Virus record (IMG/VR): IMGVR_UViG_3300037882_001368
Location: 1-35,914 of that record
Strand: one strand, 5' to 3'
Length of the DNA stretch: 35,914 nucleotides
Origin: a virus
Part shown: positions 5,986 to 15,150 of the stretch, piece after piece
How positions within the stretch are numbered: position 1 is the stretch's first letter
Layout: each line of letters starts with the position of its first letter
Translations under genes and position numbers: made by a program
The notes under the pieces: model-generated
Databases searched by the model: none
Told to the model about the DNA's origin: nothing
What the model saw: the letters and a program-made list of their open reading frames with translations, nothing else

Positions 5986-7608
5986 ATGAGTGACATAAAA
6001 CGTTTAGCAAAAACCGCTGATGAATTATTTAGCGCAAAATTGACGTTAAATACCTTGTGGCAAGAAGTTGCTGAACTAACTTATCCTGAGCGTGCAGATT
6101 TTACTGTCTGTCGCAACCTTGGTAGTGATTTTGCAACTAACTTAAGCAACTCGCATCAGTTAATTGCTAGGCGTGAAAGTTCAACTATTATGTCAACTAT
6201 GATGTTTCCTAAAAATCAAATATGGGCGCATATTAAAGCTGATGATATTGGTGATAATGATATAGATGCTATCGCTTGGCTTGAGTTTGCAACTCATAGA
6301 ATGCGCAAAGTAATGTATCAATATGATGCGAAGTTCACCAGGGCGATTATTGAAGCGTGCAATGATATATGGGCGTTTGGCAATGCGGTTATTTCGGCTG
6401 AATATAATCCATACACAAAAGGTTTGTTATATAGATGCTGGCATTTGCGAGATATGGCTTGGATTGATGGTTATGATGGCGAGCCGTGCGAGATATATCG
6501 TAAAACTAAAGACACAATTTACAATTTGAATAAAACTTTTAACGGTAATATATCGGATAAATTAAAGCAACGGCTAGAAAAAACCCCACATGAAATGGTT
6601 GAATATTGTCATGCTGTATTGCCTATAGATAGATATGAGCCAAAACAAAAAGTAAAAACTAAATATGTTAGTGTGTTTTTTGAAGGCGAAACAAAGCATA
6701 TTTTGAAAGAGGAAGCCGCTAGAACTAAGATTTACGCAATTGGAAGATGGCAAACTGTAAGTGGTTATCAATATGCTTATAGCCCTTCAACTGTTGCAGC
6801 ATTGCCTGAAATTAGAATGTTGCAAGCATTATCGCTAATGGTGCTTGAAAATACGGAGTTAGCCGTTCGCCCTCCAATTTATAGCAGAAATGAAATATTT
6901 AGAGGTGACATAAACAGAATGGCTGGTGGCGTTACCTATTTGGATTTAGAGCCTGAGCAGCGCATTAATGATACCATGATGTTTGAACCTTCAAATGCGC
7001 AAGGATTGCAAAGCGCAATTACTAAAGAAATGCAGTCAATGGAGCTTATCAACCGGGCTTATTTCTTGGATAAATTAAAATTACCCCCGCCAATGTCTGG
7101 GACTACCGCATTTGAGTTTGCAAAGCGTATGGAAGAATATATTTTGATTAATCTTCCAATATTTGAGCCGTTAGAATTAAACTTTGTGCAGCCTTTGTGT
7201 GAGCTTACATTTGAAACAATGCAGCAATATAATATGTTTGATAGCTGGGAAGATTTACCTGAAACTTTACTTGAGGCTGACATCAACTTTGAGTTCCGTA
7301 ATCCATTACAAAAAGCTATTGAAGAAATGCAAGCCCAACAATATATTGATGCCCAAGGGTTAATAGCGCAAGCAGCAGCAATTAATCCGCAAGCAGCTAA
7401 AATACTTAAAGCAGGTTCGCTTCGTGATGCGTTGCTTGCAAAAAGCGTTCCAGCTAAATGGATTAATAGTGATGAGGAAATACAGGCGTTAGATGCGCAA
7501 GAAGCGCAAGCACAACAAGCACAACAAGCAATAGCATTATTACAGCAAGGTGGCGAAGCTGCAAGGGCTGTTGGCGAAGGTGCGCAAGCATTAAATGGAA
7601 TTATGTAA
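5986..7608 (+). CDS. Portal (head-to-tail connector) protein, T7 type
   Basis: Forms the twelve-subunit ring at one capsid vertex through which DNA enters and leaves and to which the tail binds. The 540-residue length, N-terminal ELTYPERADF and SSTIMSTMMFPKNQIWAHIKADD, the mid-region VRPPIYSRNEIFRGDINRM (residues ~292-310), and the Gln/Ala-rich C-terminal tail (QEAQAQQAQQAIALLQQGG) fit the T7 gp8 head-tail connector family. The Gln/Ala tail should form the helical barrel or crown. It starts immediately at the stop of the upstream gene, with GGGGCAG as ribosome site, and lies between terminase and scaffold as in T7-like heads. Confidence 0.92.
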   Translation: MSDIKRLAKTADELFSAKLTLNTLWQEVAELTYPERADFTVCRNLGSDFATNLSNSHQLIARRESSTIMSTMMFPKNQIWAHIKADDIGDNDIDAIAWLEFATHRMRKVMYQYDAKFTRAIIEACNDIWAFGNAVISAEYNPYTKGLLYRCWHLRDMAWIDGYDGEPCEIYRKTKDTIYNLNKTFNGNISDKLKQRLEKTPHEMVEYCHAVLPIDRYEPKQKVKTKYVSVFFEGETKHILKEEAARTKIYAIGRWQTVSGYQYAYSPSTVAALPEIRMLQALSLMVLENTELAVRPPIYSRNEIFRGDINRMAGGVTYLDLEPEQRINDTMMFEPSNAQGLQSAITKEMQSMELINRAYFLDKLKLPPPMSGTTAFEFAKRMEEYILINLPIFEPLELNFVQPLCELTFETMQQYNMFDSWEDLPETLLEADINFEFRNPLQKAIEEMQAQQYIDAQGLIAQAAAINPQAAKILKAGSLRDALLAKSVPAKWINSDEEIQALDAQEAQAQQAQQAIALLQQGGEAARAVGEGAQALNGIM

Positions 7609-7609
7609 T

Positions 7610-7923
7610 ATGAATGATTTTGTATGGAAAGACTATGGCGTTCAAACTTATAAAACTGGTAAAAAATCTTGGACTGGTGAATATGTTGTTTTTACAAAGA
7701 ACCTACTTTTCAAATAACTCAAGGCTGTTTTGTTGAAGCTAGAGCAACCATTATACATATAAGCCAATCAAGCGGGTTGAGTTATTCTTATTTTTTTTTA
7801 GTAAATAATAAATATTTAGCTAGCGAAAGATTATCTCATTATCTTGGGTTAGATTTACCAAAAAATATTTGGGAAATTGTATTGAAAAAATTAAATGATA
7901 TTTATATCAATAATATTGAATAG
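7610..7923 (+). pseudogene. Small unknown gene split by a -1 frameshift
   Basis: ATG 7610 opens MNDFVWKDYGVQTY.. but stops at 7717 after 35 codons. One base back, the other frame continues smoothly from about 7695 (KEPTFQITQGCFVEA..) to the TAG at 7923, ending DLPKNIWEIVLKKL and a short tail. Joined, they would give about 104 residues. The downstream half has no start codon or ribosome site of its own. The shift region is TTTTTACAAAG, which is not a classic slippery heptamer, and a T9 run at 7791-7799 is another possible sequencing weak point. It may be decaying, miscounted, or truly frameshifted. No family recognised. Confidence 0.6.
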
Positions 7924-7935
7924 TTTTAATAACAC

Positions 7936-7964
7936 TTGCAATTTGTATTAAAAAAACTTATACT
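7936..7964 (+). promoter_or_regulatory. Promoter before the Bbp19-like/scaffold genes
   Basis: TTGCAA (7936-7941), exactly 17 bases, then TATACT (7959-7964). The -35 context ACTTGCAATT matches that of the promoter at 2200. The predicted start is near 7971, only a few bases before the ATG at 7975, again leaving almost no leader. Confidence 0.55.
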
Positions 7965-7974
7965 TGATTTAATT

Positions 7975-8250
7975 ATGAATGACATTAGCGCAATTTTACC
8001 TTTATTACCAAAAAACACAGATATTTCTGTTGCGTATGCTATGCAAGCGTTGTTTAATGGTGAAGCTACAACAGAGCAACAAAAAAAAGCCTTAAATTGG
8101 ATTGTTGAGGCAGGAGCAAGAACTTATCTGCCGTCAATAGGTAAAAATACAGATGAAACCTTGTATAATGAAGGCAAACGTTCTGTTGGATTGCAAATTG
8201 TTCAAATGGTAAATGCTAATTTGAGTGCAATAGGAGAAAAACTTAAATGA
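7975..8250 (+). CDS. Bbp19-like small head protein
   Basis: A 91-residue protein, MNDISAILPLL.., with the pattern of the small protein called Bbp19 in Bordetella phage BPP-1 and relatives: a helix followed by ALNWIVEAGA, then TLYNEGKRSVGLQIVQMV, where NEGKRSV matches the family's (R/N)EGRRSV core. Function of the family is not settled; it sits beside portal and scaffold genes in podoviruses. The ATG at 7975 is chosen over an in-frame TTG at 7936 because the latter lies in the promoter -35 box. No strong ribosome site is present. Its stop overlaps the scaffold start (ATGA). Confidence 0.72.
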   Translation: MNDISAILPLLPKNTDISVAYAMQALFNGEATTEQQKKALNWIVEAGARTYLPSIGKNTDETLYNEGKRSVGLQIVQMVNANLSAIGEKLK

Positions 8251-9167
8251 CTGAAACAGAAGTAACAACAACTGGAACGAGCAACGACACTGTTGTTGCA
8301 AGTCAAAACGACACTGTTGCAAGCGGTGCGGGTGATACAGTTGTATCTAGTGAAGCTGATGCAAAGCCAACTAATGAGTTTTCTTGGAATGAATATGTAA
8401 ATAATGTTAAAACAAAAAATGAAAAACTTGCTAAAACTTTAGAGCGTTATTCGTCTGTTGATGATGTAACAAAAGCATTATTTGAGGCAAAACAACTTAT
8501 AAGCAAGGGTGTAAAAGAGCCTGAATTACCTAAAAATGCAACTGAAGAGCAAATTAAAGAATATCGTCAAAAAATCGGCGTTCCTGAAAGCTCAGACAAA
8601 TATCAATTTCCTGAAACTGTAAAAGTTAAAGATGAGGACAAGCCGTTATGGGATTTGTTTGGCAAGTTCGCTATTGAAAATAATATCTCACAAGAAGACT
8701 TCGGCAAATTAGCTCCAGCTTATTATGCAATGGAAGCTGCCATTAGAGAACAGGGCGAGGCTGATTATAAAACGATTGTAAGAGAACAAGACGCTGCTGT
8801 CAAAGAAATGTGGGGTAGCGATGCGACAACAAATATAAAAACAAATGAGGATTTTCTAATTAATTCTGGTGGCGAAACTTTGGCGCAGTTGTTATTAGGC
8901 GCAACAAGTTCGGACGGAAAGCCTTTAGGTAATAATCCTGTTGTTGCAAAATGGATTAATGAACAAGCAAGGCAAGCTGGTTATTCTAGTTTGATGCCTT
9001 ATTACAGTCAAACATCTATAGATGATTTGAATACAAAAATAGAAAACTTGGAAAAAATGATGGGCGACCACAATTCCGCATATTGGAAAGGTGAACACGC
9101 ACAAGTCAAGCAAAAAGAATACCGAGAACTTACTATGCTTCGTGATAAAATCACAGCTAGAAAGTAA
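8247..9167 (+). CDS. Scaffolding protein
   Basis: A 306-residue acidic protein immediately before the capsid gene, the standard place for a scaffold that shapes the procapsid and is then lost. The N-terminus is low-complexity Thr/Asp/Val (ETEVTTTGTSNDTVV), followed by predicted helices with many Lys/Glu. It carries IKEYRQKIGVPESSDKYQF, a stretch seen in many podovirus and siphovirus scaffold-like proteins, and the C-terminus (LREL-type basic helix ending RDKITARK) should bind capsid protein. Translation is coupled to the upstream gene through ATGA. Confidence 0.85.
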   Translation: MTETEVTTTGTSNDTVVASQNDTVASGAGDTVVSSEADAKPTNEFSWNEYVNNVKTKNEKLAKTLERYSSVDDVTKALFEAKQLISKGVKEPELPKNATEEQIKEYRQKIGVPESSDKYQFPETVKVKDEDKPLWDLFGKFAIENNISQEDFGKLAPAYYAMEAAIREQGEADYKTIVREQDAAVKEMWGSDATTNIKTNEDFLINSGGETLAQLLLGATSSDGKPLGNNPVVAKWINEQARQAGYSSLMPYYSQTSIDDLNTKIENLEKMMGDHNSAYWKGEHAQVKQKEYRELTMLRDKITARK

Positions 9168-9309
9168 TTTGTATAAATCAAACTAATTATGAAGCCCTTT
9201 TTATTTGCTAATAGCACCCCAATACTGGTTACCTGCAAAAAAAGCATAAAAAAGACACCCTGTAATAATTAAAAATATTCACAACATTTTTAACTTATGG
9301 AGTTTTATT

Positions 9310-10155
9310 ATGACAGATACTGCTTTTATGAACCAGTATAGAAAAGAGTTTATTATGGGGTTTGAACAACGCGAAAGTTTGTTGCGTCAAACCTGCCTAA
9401 CTGAAGCTGTTATTAGTGGAAATCAAGCGATTTTCTTAGTAACTGACAGCGGAGATGCTGTAGCCACTACTCGTGGTGTTGATGGTATGTATGTTTATAC
9501 TGATGATAATCGTGACCAATATACGTGCATTCTTTCTGATAGCACGCACCCAACACGTCGCAATAATTGGAACATTTTTGCATCTCAAGGTGACGAAAGT
9601 CAGCAGCGTATGGCAATGCAGAAAAATGGAATTGGCGTAATTAATAGAAAGATTGACAATACTATTTTAACTGCGTTATCTGCTGCAACGCAAACAACTG
9701 GTTCTGCAACTACTGCTGATTTATTTCTAATTATGAAAGCAATAGCTATTCTTGGTAATAATGAGGTTGACACAGAAGATGGCAATGTTACATTTGTAAT
9801 ATCACCAGCCATGAATGCTAATTTAATGCAAATTGATGGTTTCACCAGCGCAGATTATGTAAATGACAAGCCTCTTGGTGCTGGCCAAAGCAGAGTGCGC
9901 AAATGGGGTAATTATAATTTTATTGTTCACCCAAATATTATTGGTAAAGGCACTGCATCTGAAACATGTTATGCTTATCACCGTGATGCTATTGGTCATG
10001 CCATTAACACAAAGGGTATGGATATTGTTGTTGGATACAATGAAGAGCAAGCATATTCATACGCTCGTGCCACTGTGTTCCAAGGTGCAAAACTTTTGCA
10101 AAATACTGGTGTTGTAAAAATATTGCATGACGGTTCTAATTACGTTGCATCTTAA
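9310..10155 (+). CDS. Major capsid protein
   Basis: The 281-residue shell protein. Position after the scaffold, the size, and segments such as MNQYRKEFIMGFEQRESLL, KIDNTILTALSAATQTTG and a C-terminal QEQAYS-like region (YNEEQAYSYARATVFQGAK) fit the HK97-fold capsid proteins of podoviruses (Phage_capsid_2-like). The ATG follows GGAG. The 142 bases between scaffold and this gene (9168-9309) hold only a 27-codon frame without a ribosome site; I see no clear promoter or terminator there, though such a gap before the most abundant virion protein may carry a translation enhancer. Confidence 0.9.
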   Translation: MTDTAFMNQYRKEFIMGFEQRESLLRQTCLTEAVISGNQAIFLVTDSGDAVATTRGVDGMYVYTDDNRDQYTCILSDSTHPTRRNNWNIFASQGDESQQRMAMQKNGIGVINRKIDNTILTALSAATQTTGSATTADLFLIMKAIAILGNNEVDTEDGNVTFVISPAMNANLMQIDGFTSADYVNDKPLGAGQSRVRKWGNYNFIVHPNIIGKGTASETCYAYHRDAIGHAINTKGMDIVVGYNEEQAYSYARATVFQGAKLLQNTGVVKILHDGSNYVAS

Positions 10156-10178
10156 ATTTTAACATAGGAGTATAAAAT

Positions 10179-10445
10179 ATGCCTTATTCTGTAAGTAACC
10201 CCCCTTTAGTAATTGCGCAAGGCGGAGGCGGAGCGTCACCGTCTCTTTGGATTTATAATAGTGAAGATGTCCACACTGATGTTGATGCACCAGGATATTT
10301 TACTAATGGTTTTGAATTGGGAATGAAGGTTAATGATTTTGTTTTGGTCGGCAAATCCACGGCAACTATCGGAGCAACTTTACATTTAGTTTCAACTGTA
10401 GTAACTAATGGTGCTGCAACTATTGCGCCAGCAATTTTAGCTTAA
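10179..10445 (+). CDS. Small capsid-adjacent protein (decoration/head-fibre candidate)
   Basis: An 88-residue protein with strong AGGAG ribosome site, following the capsid gene. After a Gly-rich start it contains LWIYNSEDVHTDVDAPGYFTN and GMKVNDFVLVG, a pattern (aromatic-Tyr-x-Ser/Thr-x-Asp .. GYF .. GMKxND) found in many small phage proteins encoded next to capsid genes. A short beta domain decorating the capsid or serving as a fibre base is likely but not proven. A strong terminator follows at once. Confidence 0.72.
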   Translation: MPYSVSNPPLVIAQGGGGASPSLWIYNSEDVHTDVDAPGYFTNGFELGMKVNDFVLVGKSTATIGATLHLVSTVVTNGAATIAPAILA

Positions 10446-10453
10446 TAACAAGT

Positions 10454-10482
10454 GGGGAGGGTAAAATCCTCCCCTTATTTTT
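10454..10482 (+). terminator. Rho-independent terminator ending the head module
   Basis: GGGGAGG (10454-10460) pairs perfectly with CCTCCCC (10468-10474) across a seven-base loop, followed by TTATTTTT. This is the most GC-rich stem of the window and should stop or attenuate transcription after the capsid genes, keeping head products in excess of tail products. Confidence 0.9.
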
Positions 10483-10494
10483 AATGGATTTATT

Positions 10495-10911
10495 ATGACA
10501 ACATTATTAAAAAGTGATTTTAATTTAAGTAAAGCAGCAAAAAACACATGGTTTATTTCTTTGCAAGATGGCTTAACAAAAGAAGATTTACTTAATCCGT
10601 CTTTTTATGCGCATGTTGCTGAAAAAATACGTCCGCAAGATACAATAGAAGTTGTTAGTAAAGGCAATACTTTTTATGCAGAGTTATTTGTATTAAGTTC
10701 AGATAAAAACTCCGTTAAAGTTTCTGTTTTAAGATGGCACAATTTCAAAGAAAATAACGTTGATTTTGAAGATAATGAAAATTATAGAATAAGATATGTT
10801 GCTAATTTTGGTTATCAAGTAATTAGAGTTAATGACAAGAAATCTATGCACGATGTGGGATTTAACACAAAAAAAGAAGCAGTTGCATTTGCTTCATCAT
10901 TAGCAGCGTAA
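10495..10911 (+). CDS. Hypothetical protein at head-tail junction (138 aa)
   Basis: Starts MTTLLKSDFN. The middle (YAELFVLSSDKNSVKVSVLRW) is beta-rich and the end (VGFNTKKEAVAFASSLA) helical. A similar-looking small protein with a C-terminal 'F.TKEEA...' helix lies between capsid and tail tube genes in several podoviruses, but I have no firm family name. Only a weak GGA precedes the ATG; no promoter after the upstream terminator could be identified, so expression probably depends on read-through. Confidence 0.75.
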   Translation: MTTLLKSDFNLSKAAKNTWFISLQDGLTKEDLLNPSFYAHVAEKIRPQDTIEVVSKGNTFYAELFVLSSDKNSVKVSVLRWHNFKENNVDFEDNENYRIRYVANFGYQVIRVNDKKSMHDVGFNTKKEAVAFASSLAA

Positions 10912-10912
10912 A

Positions 10913-11551
10913 ATGGCAGACAAACTTCAAGTTTATAATGGCGCATTATTGCATTTAGGAGGTAAAACGCTTGCATCTTTAACGGAAGAGCGTAAATCAA
11001 GGCGTATTTTAGATGCGTTATGGGCTGCTGGTGCTGTGCGTTATTGCCTTGAACAAGGTTATTGGAACTTTGCAGTAAGAACTATAAAAATTGAAGCAAC
11101 GCCAAGTTTAGAACCAGATTTTGGTTTTAGATATGCTTTCACAAAACCGCTTGATTTTGTGCAGCTTGTTTCTATTTCTCTTGATGAATATCAATTAATT
11201 CCACTAAACAATTTTACTGATGAGCAACAATACTGGTTTGCAGACCACGATATATTATATATATCTTATGTTTCTGACGATGTTACTTATGGTAATTCGT
11301 TAGGTAATTGGACTGAAAGTTTTACTAGGTTTGTTGAGCTTTATTTGGCTTATCGTGCAGCACCACAAATTACGCATGAACAAACAATCATTCGTGACAT
11401 AGAAGATAAAATGAAACGTGCTATGCTGAGCGCAAAAACAAAAGATGCTGTTAATCAAGGTGCAAAAGAAACGCCAATGGGCATTTTAGCAAGCGCAAGA
11501 TTTAATGGTAAAGGCAGCGGAATCAGAAGCAAAAATGGGTGGTTGATGTAA
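10913..11551 (+). CDS. Tail tubular protein A (adaptor/gatekeeper)
   Basis: The ring protein that joins the portal to the tail nozzle, corresponding to T7 gp11. It is 212 residues long; typical segments are LQVYNGALLHLGGKTLASLTEE at the start (family form: 'NxALxxLG'), ALWAAGAVRYCLEQGYWNFAVRT (residues ~36-58), a Pro/Asp beta region containing RYAFTKPLDFVQL, and VELYLAYRAAPQIT. The ATG comes one base after the preceding stop. It is followed directly by tail tubular B, as in T7. Confidence 0.9.
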   Translation: MADKLQVYNGALLHLGGKTLASLTEERKSRRILDALWAAGAVRYCLEQGYWNFAVRTIKIEATPSLEPDFGFRYAFTKPLDFVQLVSISLDEYQLIPLNNFTDEQQYWFADHDILYISYVSDDVTYGNSLGNWTESFTRFVELYLAYRAAPQITHEQTIIRDIEDKMKRAMLSAKTKDAVNQGAKETPMGILASARFNGKGSGIRSKNGWLM

Positions 11552-14262
11552 TGGGTGCAAAAACCAATGTTATTTTTAATAGATTTAACTATGGTATAGT
11601 TTCAAAAATGGCGTTTGCACGCCGTGACATTGCTAAATTAGCATTGGCTGCGGAGGAGCAAACTAATATTATTGGAAGGGCTTTGGGTGCTGCAAAGTTT
11701 AGAACTGGTATGCAATATTTGCTCAATATTTTTAATAATAGCAAAGTGCGCTGCATTCCATTTGTTTATTCTGTTGATGATACTGCAATTTTAGAGTTCA
11801 GTAATAATATTTTGCGACCACTGGTAAATGAGCAACCAATTTTAATTCCAGCAACTAGCACCGCAATAACAAATCCAGCGTTTGTGACTGATTTAACTGG
11901 TTGGACTGCCAGAGATGATGCAGGGGCTTTATCATATCATGCTGCTGGTTTTATGTTGCTTCGTAGTGTTGGTGATACTGCGGTTGCAAGGCGTTATCAG
12001 CAAGTTTCTGTTGCGGTTGCGGATCGAAATAAACGTCACTGCATAAGAGTTGCGTTGCAGCGTGGTGAAGTTCAAATTAATATTGGTAATACATTGAATG
12101 ATGGTGCTTATATTTCACAAACAGTGTTAGCATCAAGTGCAACGCAATCTGCAAGTTATCATTATTTTACTTTTACACCAACTGGTGATTTTTTTATTGA
12201 GTTTTCAAGCGTGCAAAAATATGCTGATGCAATTGTTGATAGTGTTGAAATTGTATCAAATAATACGATAGAATTGACTACAGAATATACCGAAGCAGAT
12301 TTGCCATTTATTAGAAGCTCGCAAGTCAATGATGTTATATATTTGGCTTGTAAAAATAAACCGCCTAAAAAAATATCTCGCTATAATGCGTTTAGTTGGG
12401 GCATTGAAGATTTTGCGCCTCGTGATGGAGTATTTGGATTAATAAACACAAGTGATATTGCGCTCGTTCCTTCTGCATTAAATGGGCAGGTTGTGATTGC
12501 CTCAAATGTAAATTACTTTACTCCCGCTATGGTTAATAGTTTAGTGAAAATTACATCAAATGGGCAGTTGGTGCAAAACACAGTTAGTGGCAATAACCAA
12601 TATAGTGATTGGGTGCGAGTAAGTGGCGTTTCTTCTGCAAGGCGAATTAACATAACAATTAGCGGCACATGGACTGGGACATTAGCTTTGCAGCTTGCTA
12701 TTGGAGAGCCAACCGCATTTACAGATACAGGCACAAGTTATACAGCCAATGGCAATTATACTTTACAAGATGCGGCTGACAATTCAATTTATTATTATCG
12801 TATTGGGTTTAGTGCTGGTTATAGTAGTGGCAGCGCATCAATTCAAATGGCAACTGGTAGCGGAAGCATCACTGGAATTGCTCGCATTTTAGAATATACG
12901 TCACCGACAAGTGTTATTGCAAGTGTGTTAAAGCCGTTTGGCGGATTGACTTTATCGTTAAATTGGTATGCTGGAATATGGAAACAAAACAATTATCCAA
13001 GCGCAGTTGCCACTCATGAAGGTCGTTTGTGGTGGGGTGGTAAAGATAGAATAATTGGTAGTGCTTCTGATGCGTTAGAAAGTTATGATGAAGATATTGA
13101 AGGCGATAGCGCACCAATAAATGTGATAATTGGTTCAAATGGTAATGATACAATAAACTGGTTACTACCATTATTTAGGCTTGTTATTGGTGGCGAGATT
13201 GCCGAACGGACGGCTCGCAGCACATCGCTTGATGAGCCATTAACGCCAACTAATTTTAGCCTAAAAAAAGATAGCACCAGAGGTAGCTCGCCAGTTGAAG
13301 CGGTTGAGGTTGACCAGTCTGGTTTTTTTGTGCGCAATAATCGTTTATTTAATTTAGCTCCAAGTGATAGGGTAGATACTTCATATTTAGCTAAAGACGT
13401 AACTTTAATTGCGCCAGAGGTTGGGAGTAACGGAATAGTGCGCCTTGCGGTGCAACGTTACCCCGACACTCGCATTCATGCGTTGCGCAATGATGGCAAG
13501 GTTGCATTATTTGTGTTTGATGAATTAGAAGAAGTGCAATGTTGGCAAATTATAGAAACAGACGGATTTATTGAAGATGTTTTTGTATTGCCAGCTGAAA
13601 ATAACACTGATGAAGATAGGATTTATTATGTTGTGCGTAGGGTTATTAATAGCGTCACAGTTCGCCATTTATGCAAATTTGCGTTTGAAAATGAATGCGT
13701 TGGTGGCACGTTAAATAAGCAAGCTGATAGCTTTATTGTGTGGAATGGAAGCAGCAATGTTATAACTGGATTATCGCATTTAGAAGGCAAGCAAGTTGTT
13801 GTTTGGGCTGATGGTAATGATTTATCCGCTGGTTATGGCAATAATCAAGTGCGATATACTGTAGCAGGTGGACAGATTACGTTAAACACAACTGTATCAC
13901 AAGCTATAGTTGGGTTGCCATATACAGGACGTTATAAATCGAGCAAATTAGCATTTGTTGCGAGATATAATCAGCCTTTAACGTTTGTGAAACGCATTAG
14001 TCAATTAGGGGTGATGTTGCTAAATAGCCATAACAGGGCGTTGCGATATGGACAAAGTTATGATGAGATGGACGAGTTGCCATTAAAATATAATGAAACG
14101 CTTATAAATCCAAATACTGTTTGGAATGAATTTGACGAAAATTTGTTAGAGTTTGACGGCGATTGGAATAATGATAGCCGCTTGTGTTTGGAAATGCAAG
14201 CTCCTCGCCCTTGCACAGTTATTGGAGTGGTTATAGGATTAGAAACAAATGATACTATATAG
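11551..14262 (+). CDS. Tail tubular protein B (tail nozzle)
   Basis: A 903-residue beta-rich protein corresponding in position and type to T7 gp12, the nozzle at the end of the short tail. The N-terminus (NRFNYGIVSKMAFARRDIAKLALAAEE) and the mid-segment (YPSAVATHEGRLWWGGKDRIIGS, around residues 475-500) with FPERV-type strands are typical of the family. The ATG at 11551 overlaps the TAA of the preceding gene (TAATG); an in-frame GTG 12 bases earlier is less likely. It is longer than T7 gp12, the extra length lying in a central Ser/Thr/Gly-rich beta region (~250-430) that could be an inserted carbohydrate-binding or spacer domain. Confidence 0.88.
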   Translation: MGAKTNVIFNRFNYGIVSKMAFARRDIAKLALAAEEQTNIIGRALGAAKFRTGMQYLLNIFNNSKVRCIPFVYSVDDTAILEFSNNILRPLVNEQPILIPATSTAITNPAFVTDLTGWTARDDAGALSYHAAGFMLLRSVGDTAVARRYQQVSVAVADRNKRHCIRVALQRGEVQINIGNTLNDGAYISQTVLASSATQSASYHYFTFTPTGDFFIEFSSVQKYADAIVDSVEIVSNNTIELTTEYTEADLPFIRSSQVNDVIYLACKNKPPKKISRYNAFSWGIEDFAPRDGVFGLINTSDIALVPSALNGQVVIASNVNYFTPAMVNSLVKITSNGQLVQNTVSGNNQYSDWVRVSGVSSARRINITISGTWTGTLALQLAIGEPTAFTDTGTSYTANGNYTLQDAADNSIYYYRIGFSAGYSSGSASIQMATGSGSITGIARILEYTSPTSVIASVLKPFGGLTLSLNWYAGIWKQNNYPSAVATHEGRLWWGGKDRIIGSASDALESYDEDIEGDSAPINVIIGSNGNDTINWLLPLFRLVIGGEIAERTARSTSLDEPLTPTNFSLKKDSTRGSSPVEAVEVDQSGFFVRNNRLFNLAPSDRVDTSYLAKDVTLIAPEVGSNGIVRLAVQRYPDTRIHALRNDGKVALFVFDELEEVQCWQIIETDGFIEDVFVLPAENNTDEDRIYYVVRRVINSVTVRHLCKFAFENECVGGTLNKQADSFIVWNGSSNVITGLSHLEGKQVVVWADGNDLSAGYGNNQVRYTVAGGQITLNTTVSQAIVGLPYTGRYKSSKLAFVARYNQPLTFVKRISQLGVMLLNSHNRALRYGQSYDEMDELPLKYNETLINPNTVWNEFDENLLEFDGDWNNDSRLCLEMQAPRPCTVIGVVIGLETNDTI

Positions 14263-14602
14263 GGTAAAAGATTTAACTTTTAATGATTTTTTTTATTTTT
14301 ATGGTAGGTTTTGTGATAGTTGCGTTATAGATGGCTGGACTGTTTGGCTAAATGATGACATTGTTTGCATTGCAACTTTAATTTATGATAATGGTGTTTA
14401 TATTTTAAGCAGTGATTTTAATTCAAACGTTAAACATTCTGCTATAACAACTTATCGTATATCTTGCTTTATTGTTGAAAAAGCGTTAAAATACAGTAAG
14501 AATATTATTGCATATGGTGATATAAATCCAAGCAAATATTTATTAAAATTAGGGTTTCAATATATTGGCACACAAGGCGATAAAGGCGTTTATAAATTAT
14601 GA
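14249..14602 (+). CDS. GNAT-like small protein of the ejection module
   Basis: A 117-residue protein whose C-terminal part (NPSKYLLKLGFQYIG, residues ~91-105) matches the last motif of GNAT acetyltransferases, with a mid-protein beta strand (VCIATLIYDNGVYIL). The family transfers acetyl groups from acetyl-CoA, but the acetyl-CoA pyrophosphate-binding motif (RxxGxG/A) is not evident: YRISCFIVEK stands where it should be, so activity is doubtful. Several T7-like phages have such a protein between tail tubular B and the internal virion proteins. Its start overlaps the preceding gene by 14 bases and its stop overlaps the next start (ATGA). Confidence 0.7.
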   Translation: MILYRVKDLTFNDFFYFYGRFCDSCVIDGWTVWLNDDIVCIATLIYDNGVYILSSDFNSNVKHSAITTYRISCFIVEKALKYSKNIIAYGDINPSKYLLKLGFQYIGTQGDKGVYKL

Positions 14603-15150
14603 CTGGAATTGAAACGGCATTGTTGGCGGTAGGAGTTGGAGCTAAAACGGCTGCAACAGTTGGCACAGCTGCAAGTATTGCTAGTGGTGTAGGTGCTGCT
14701 GCAAGTGCGCTTGGCTCAATTCAAGAGGGGCGTTCGGCTGCGGCATCTGGTAAGTTTCAAGCTAAGCAATATGAGATGAAAGCCAAACAAGAACAAGCAA
14801 TAGCACAAAGGCGTGGATTAGAGCAAAGACGCCAAATAGAGTTAGCATCATCTCGTGCAAAAGCAATTAGTGCTGCAAGCGGAGTTTCAAGCGCATCACC
14901 AACAGTTGCAAATATATTGGCTGATTTAGATAGAGAAGCTGATTATGCGTTTGATACAAATATATTAGCTGGCAATGAAGCTGCTGAGGGTTTAAGAACC
15001 GCTGCCGATGTGCAAGTTTTAGCTGGTAGGCAAGCAAGGCAAGCAGGACTTTATGGTGCATTAACTGGCGTTTCTCAATTTGCAGCTATGAGCGCATTTC
15101 CTAAATCTTATCGTTCATCAAGCGTCAAGAAAAAAATAGGGGTTGTTTAA
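14599..15150 (+). CDS. Internal virion protein, small core/ejection protein
   Basis: A 183-residue protein comparable to T7 gp14, which is ejected into the outer membrane at the start of infection. The N-terminal 45 residues are an Ala/Gly/Val-rich helix (AKTAATVGTAASIASGVGAA) suited to membrane insertion. The middle is a charged Gln/Glu/Arg coiled coil (KAKQEQAIAQRRGLEQRRQ), and GVSSASPTVANILAD follows, a recognisable stretch of this family. It is encoded ahead of the two large ejection proteins, as in T7. Confidence 0.83.
   Translation: MTGIETALLAVGVGAKTAATVGTAASIASGVGAAASALGSIQEGRSAAASGKFQAKQYEMKAKQEQAIAQRRGLEQRRQIELASSRAKAISAASGVSSASPTVANILADLDREADYAFDTNILAGNEAAEGLRTAADVQVLAGRQARQAGLYGALTGVSQFAAMSAFPKSYRSSSVKKKIGVV

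Noticed and set aside
9189-9272. A 27-codon plus-strand frame between scaffold and capsid genes
   Set aside because: No ribosome site, lysine-rich chance-like sequence, and no overlap with neighbouring genes.
14249-14602. Calling this an active acetyltransferase
   Set aside because: Only the last GNAT motif is clear and the acetyl-CoA phosphate-binding loop is not evident, so only GNAT-like is claimed.
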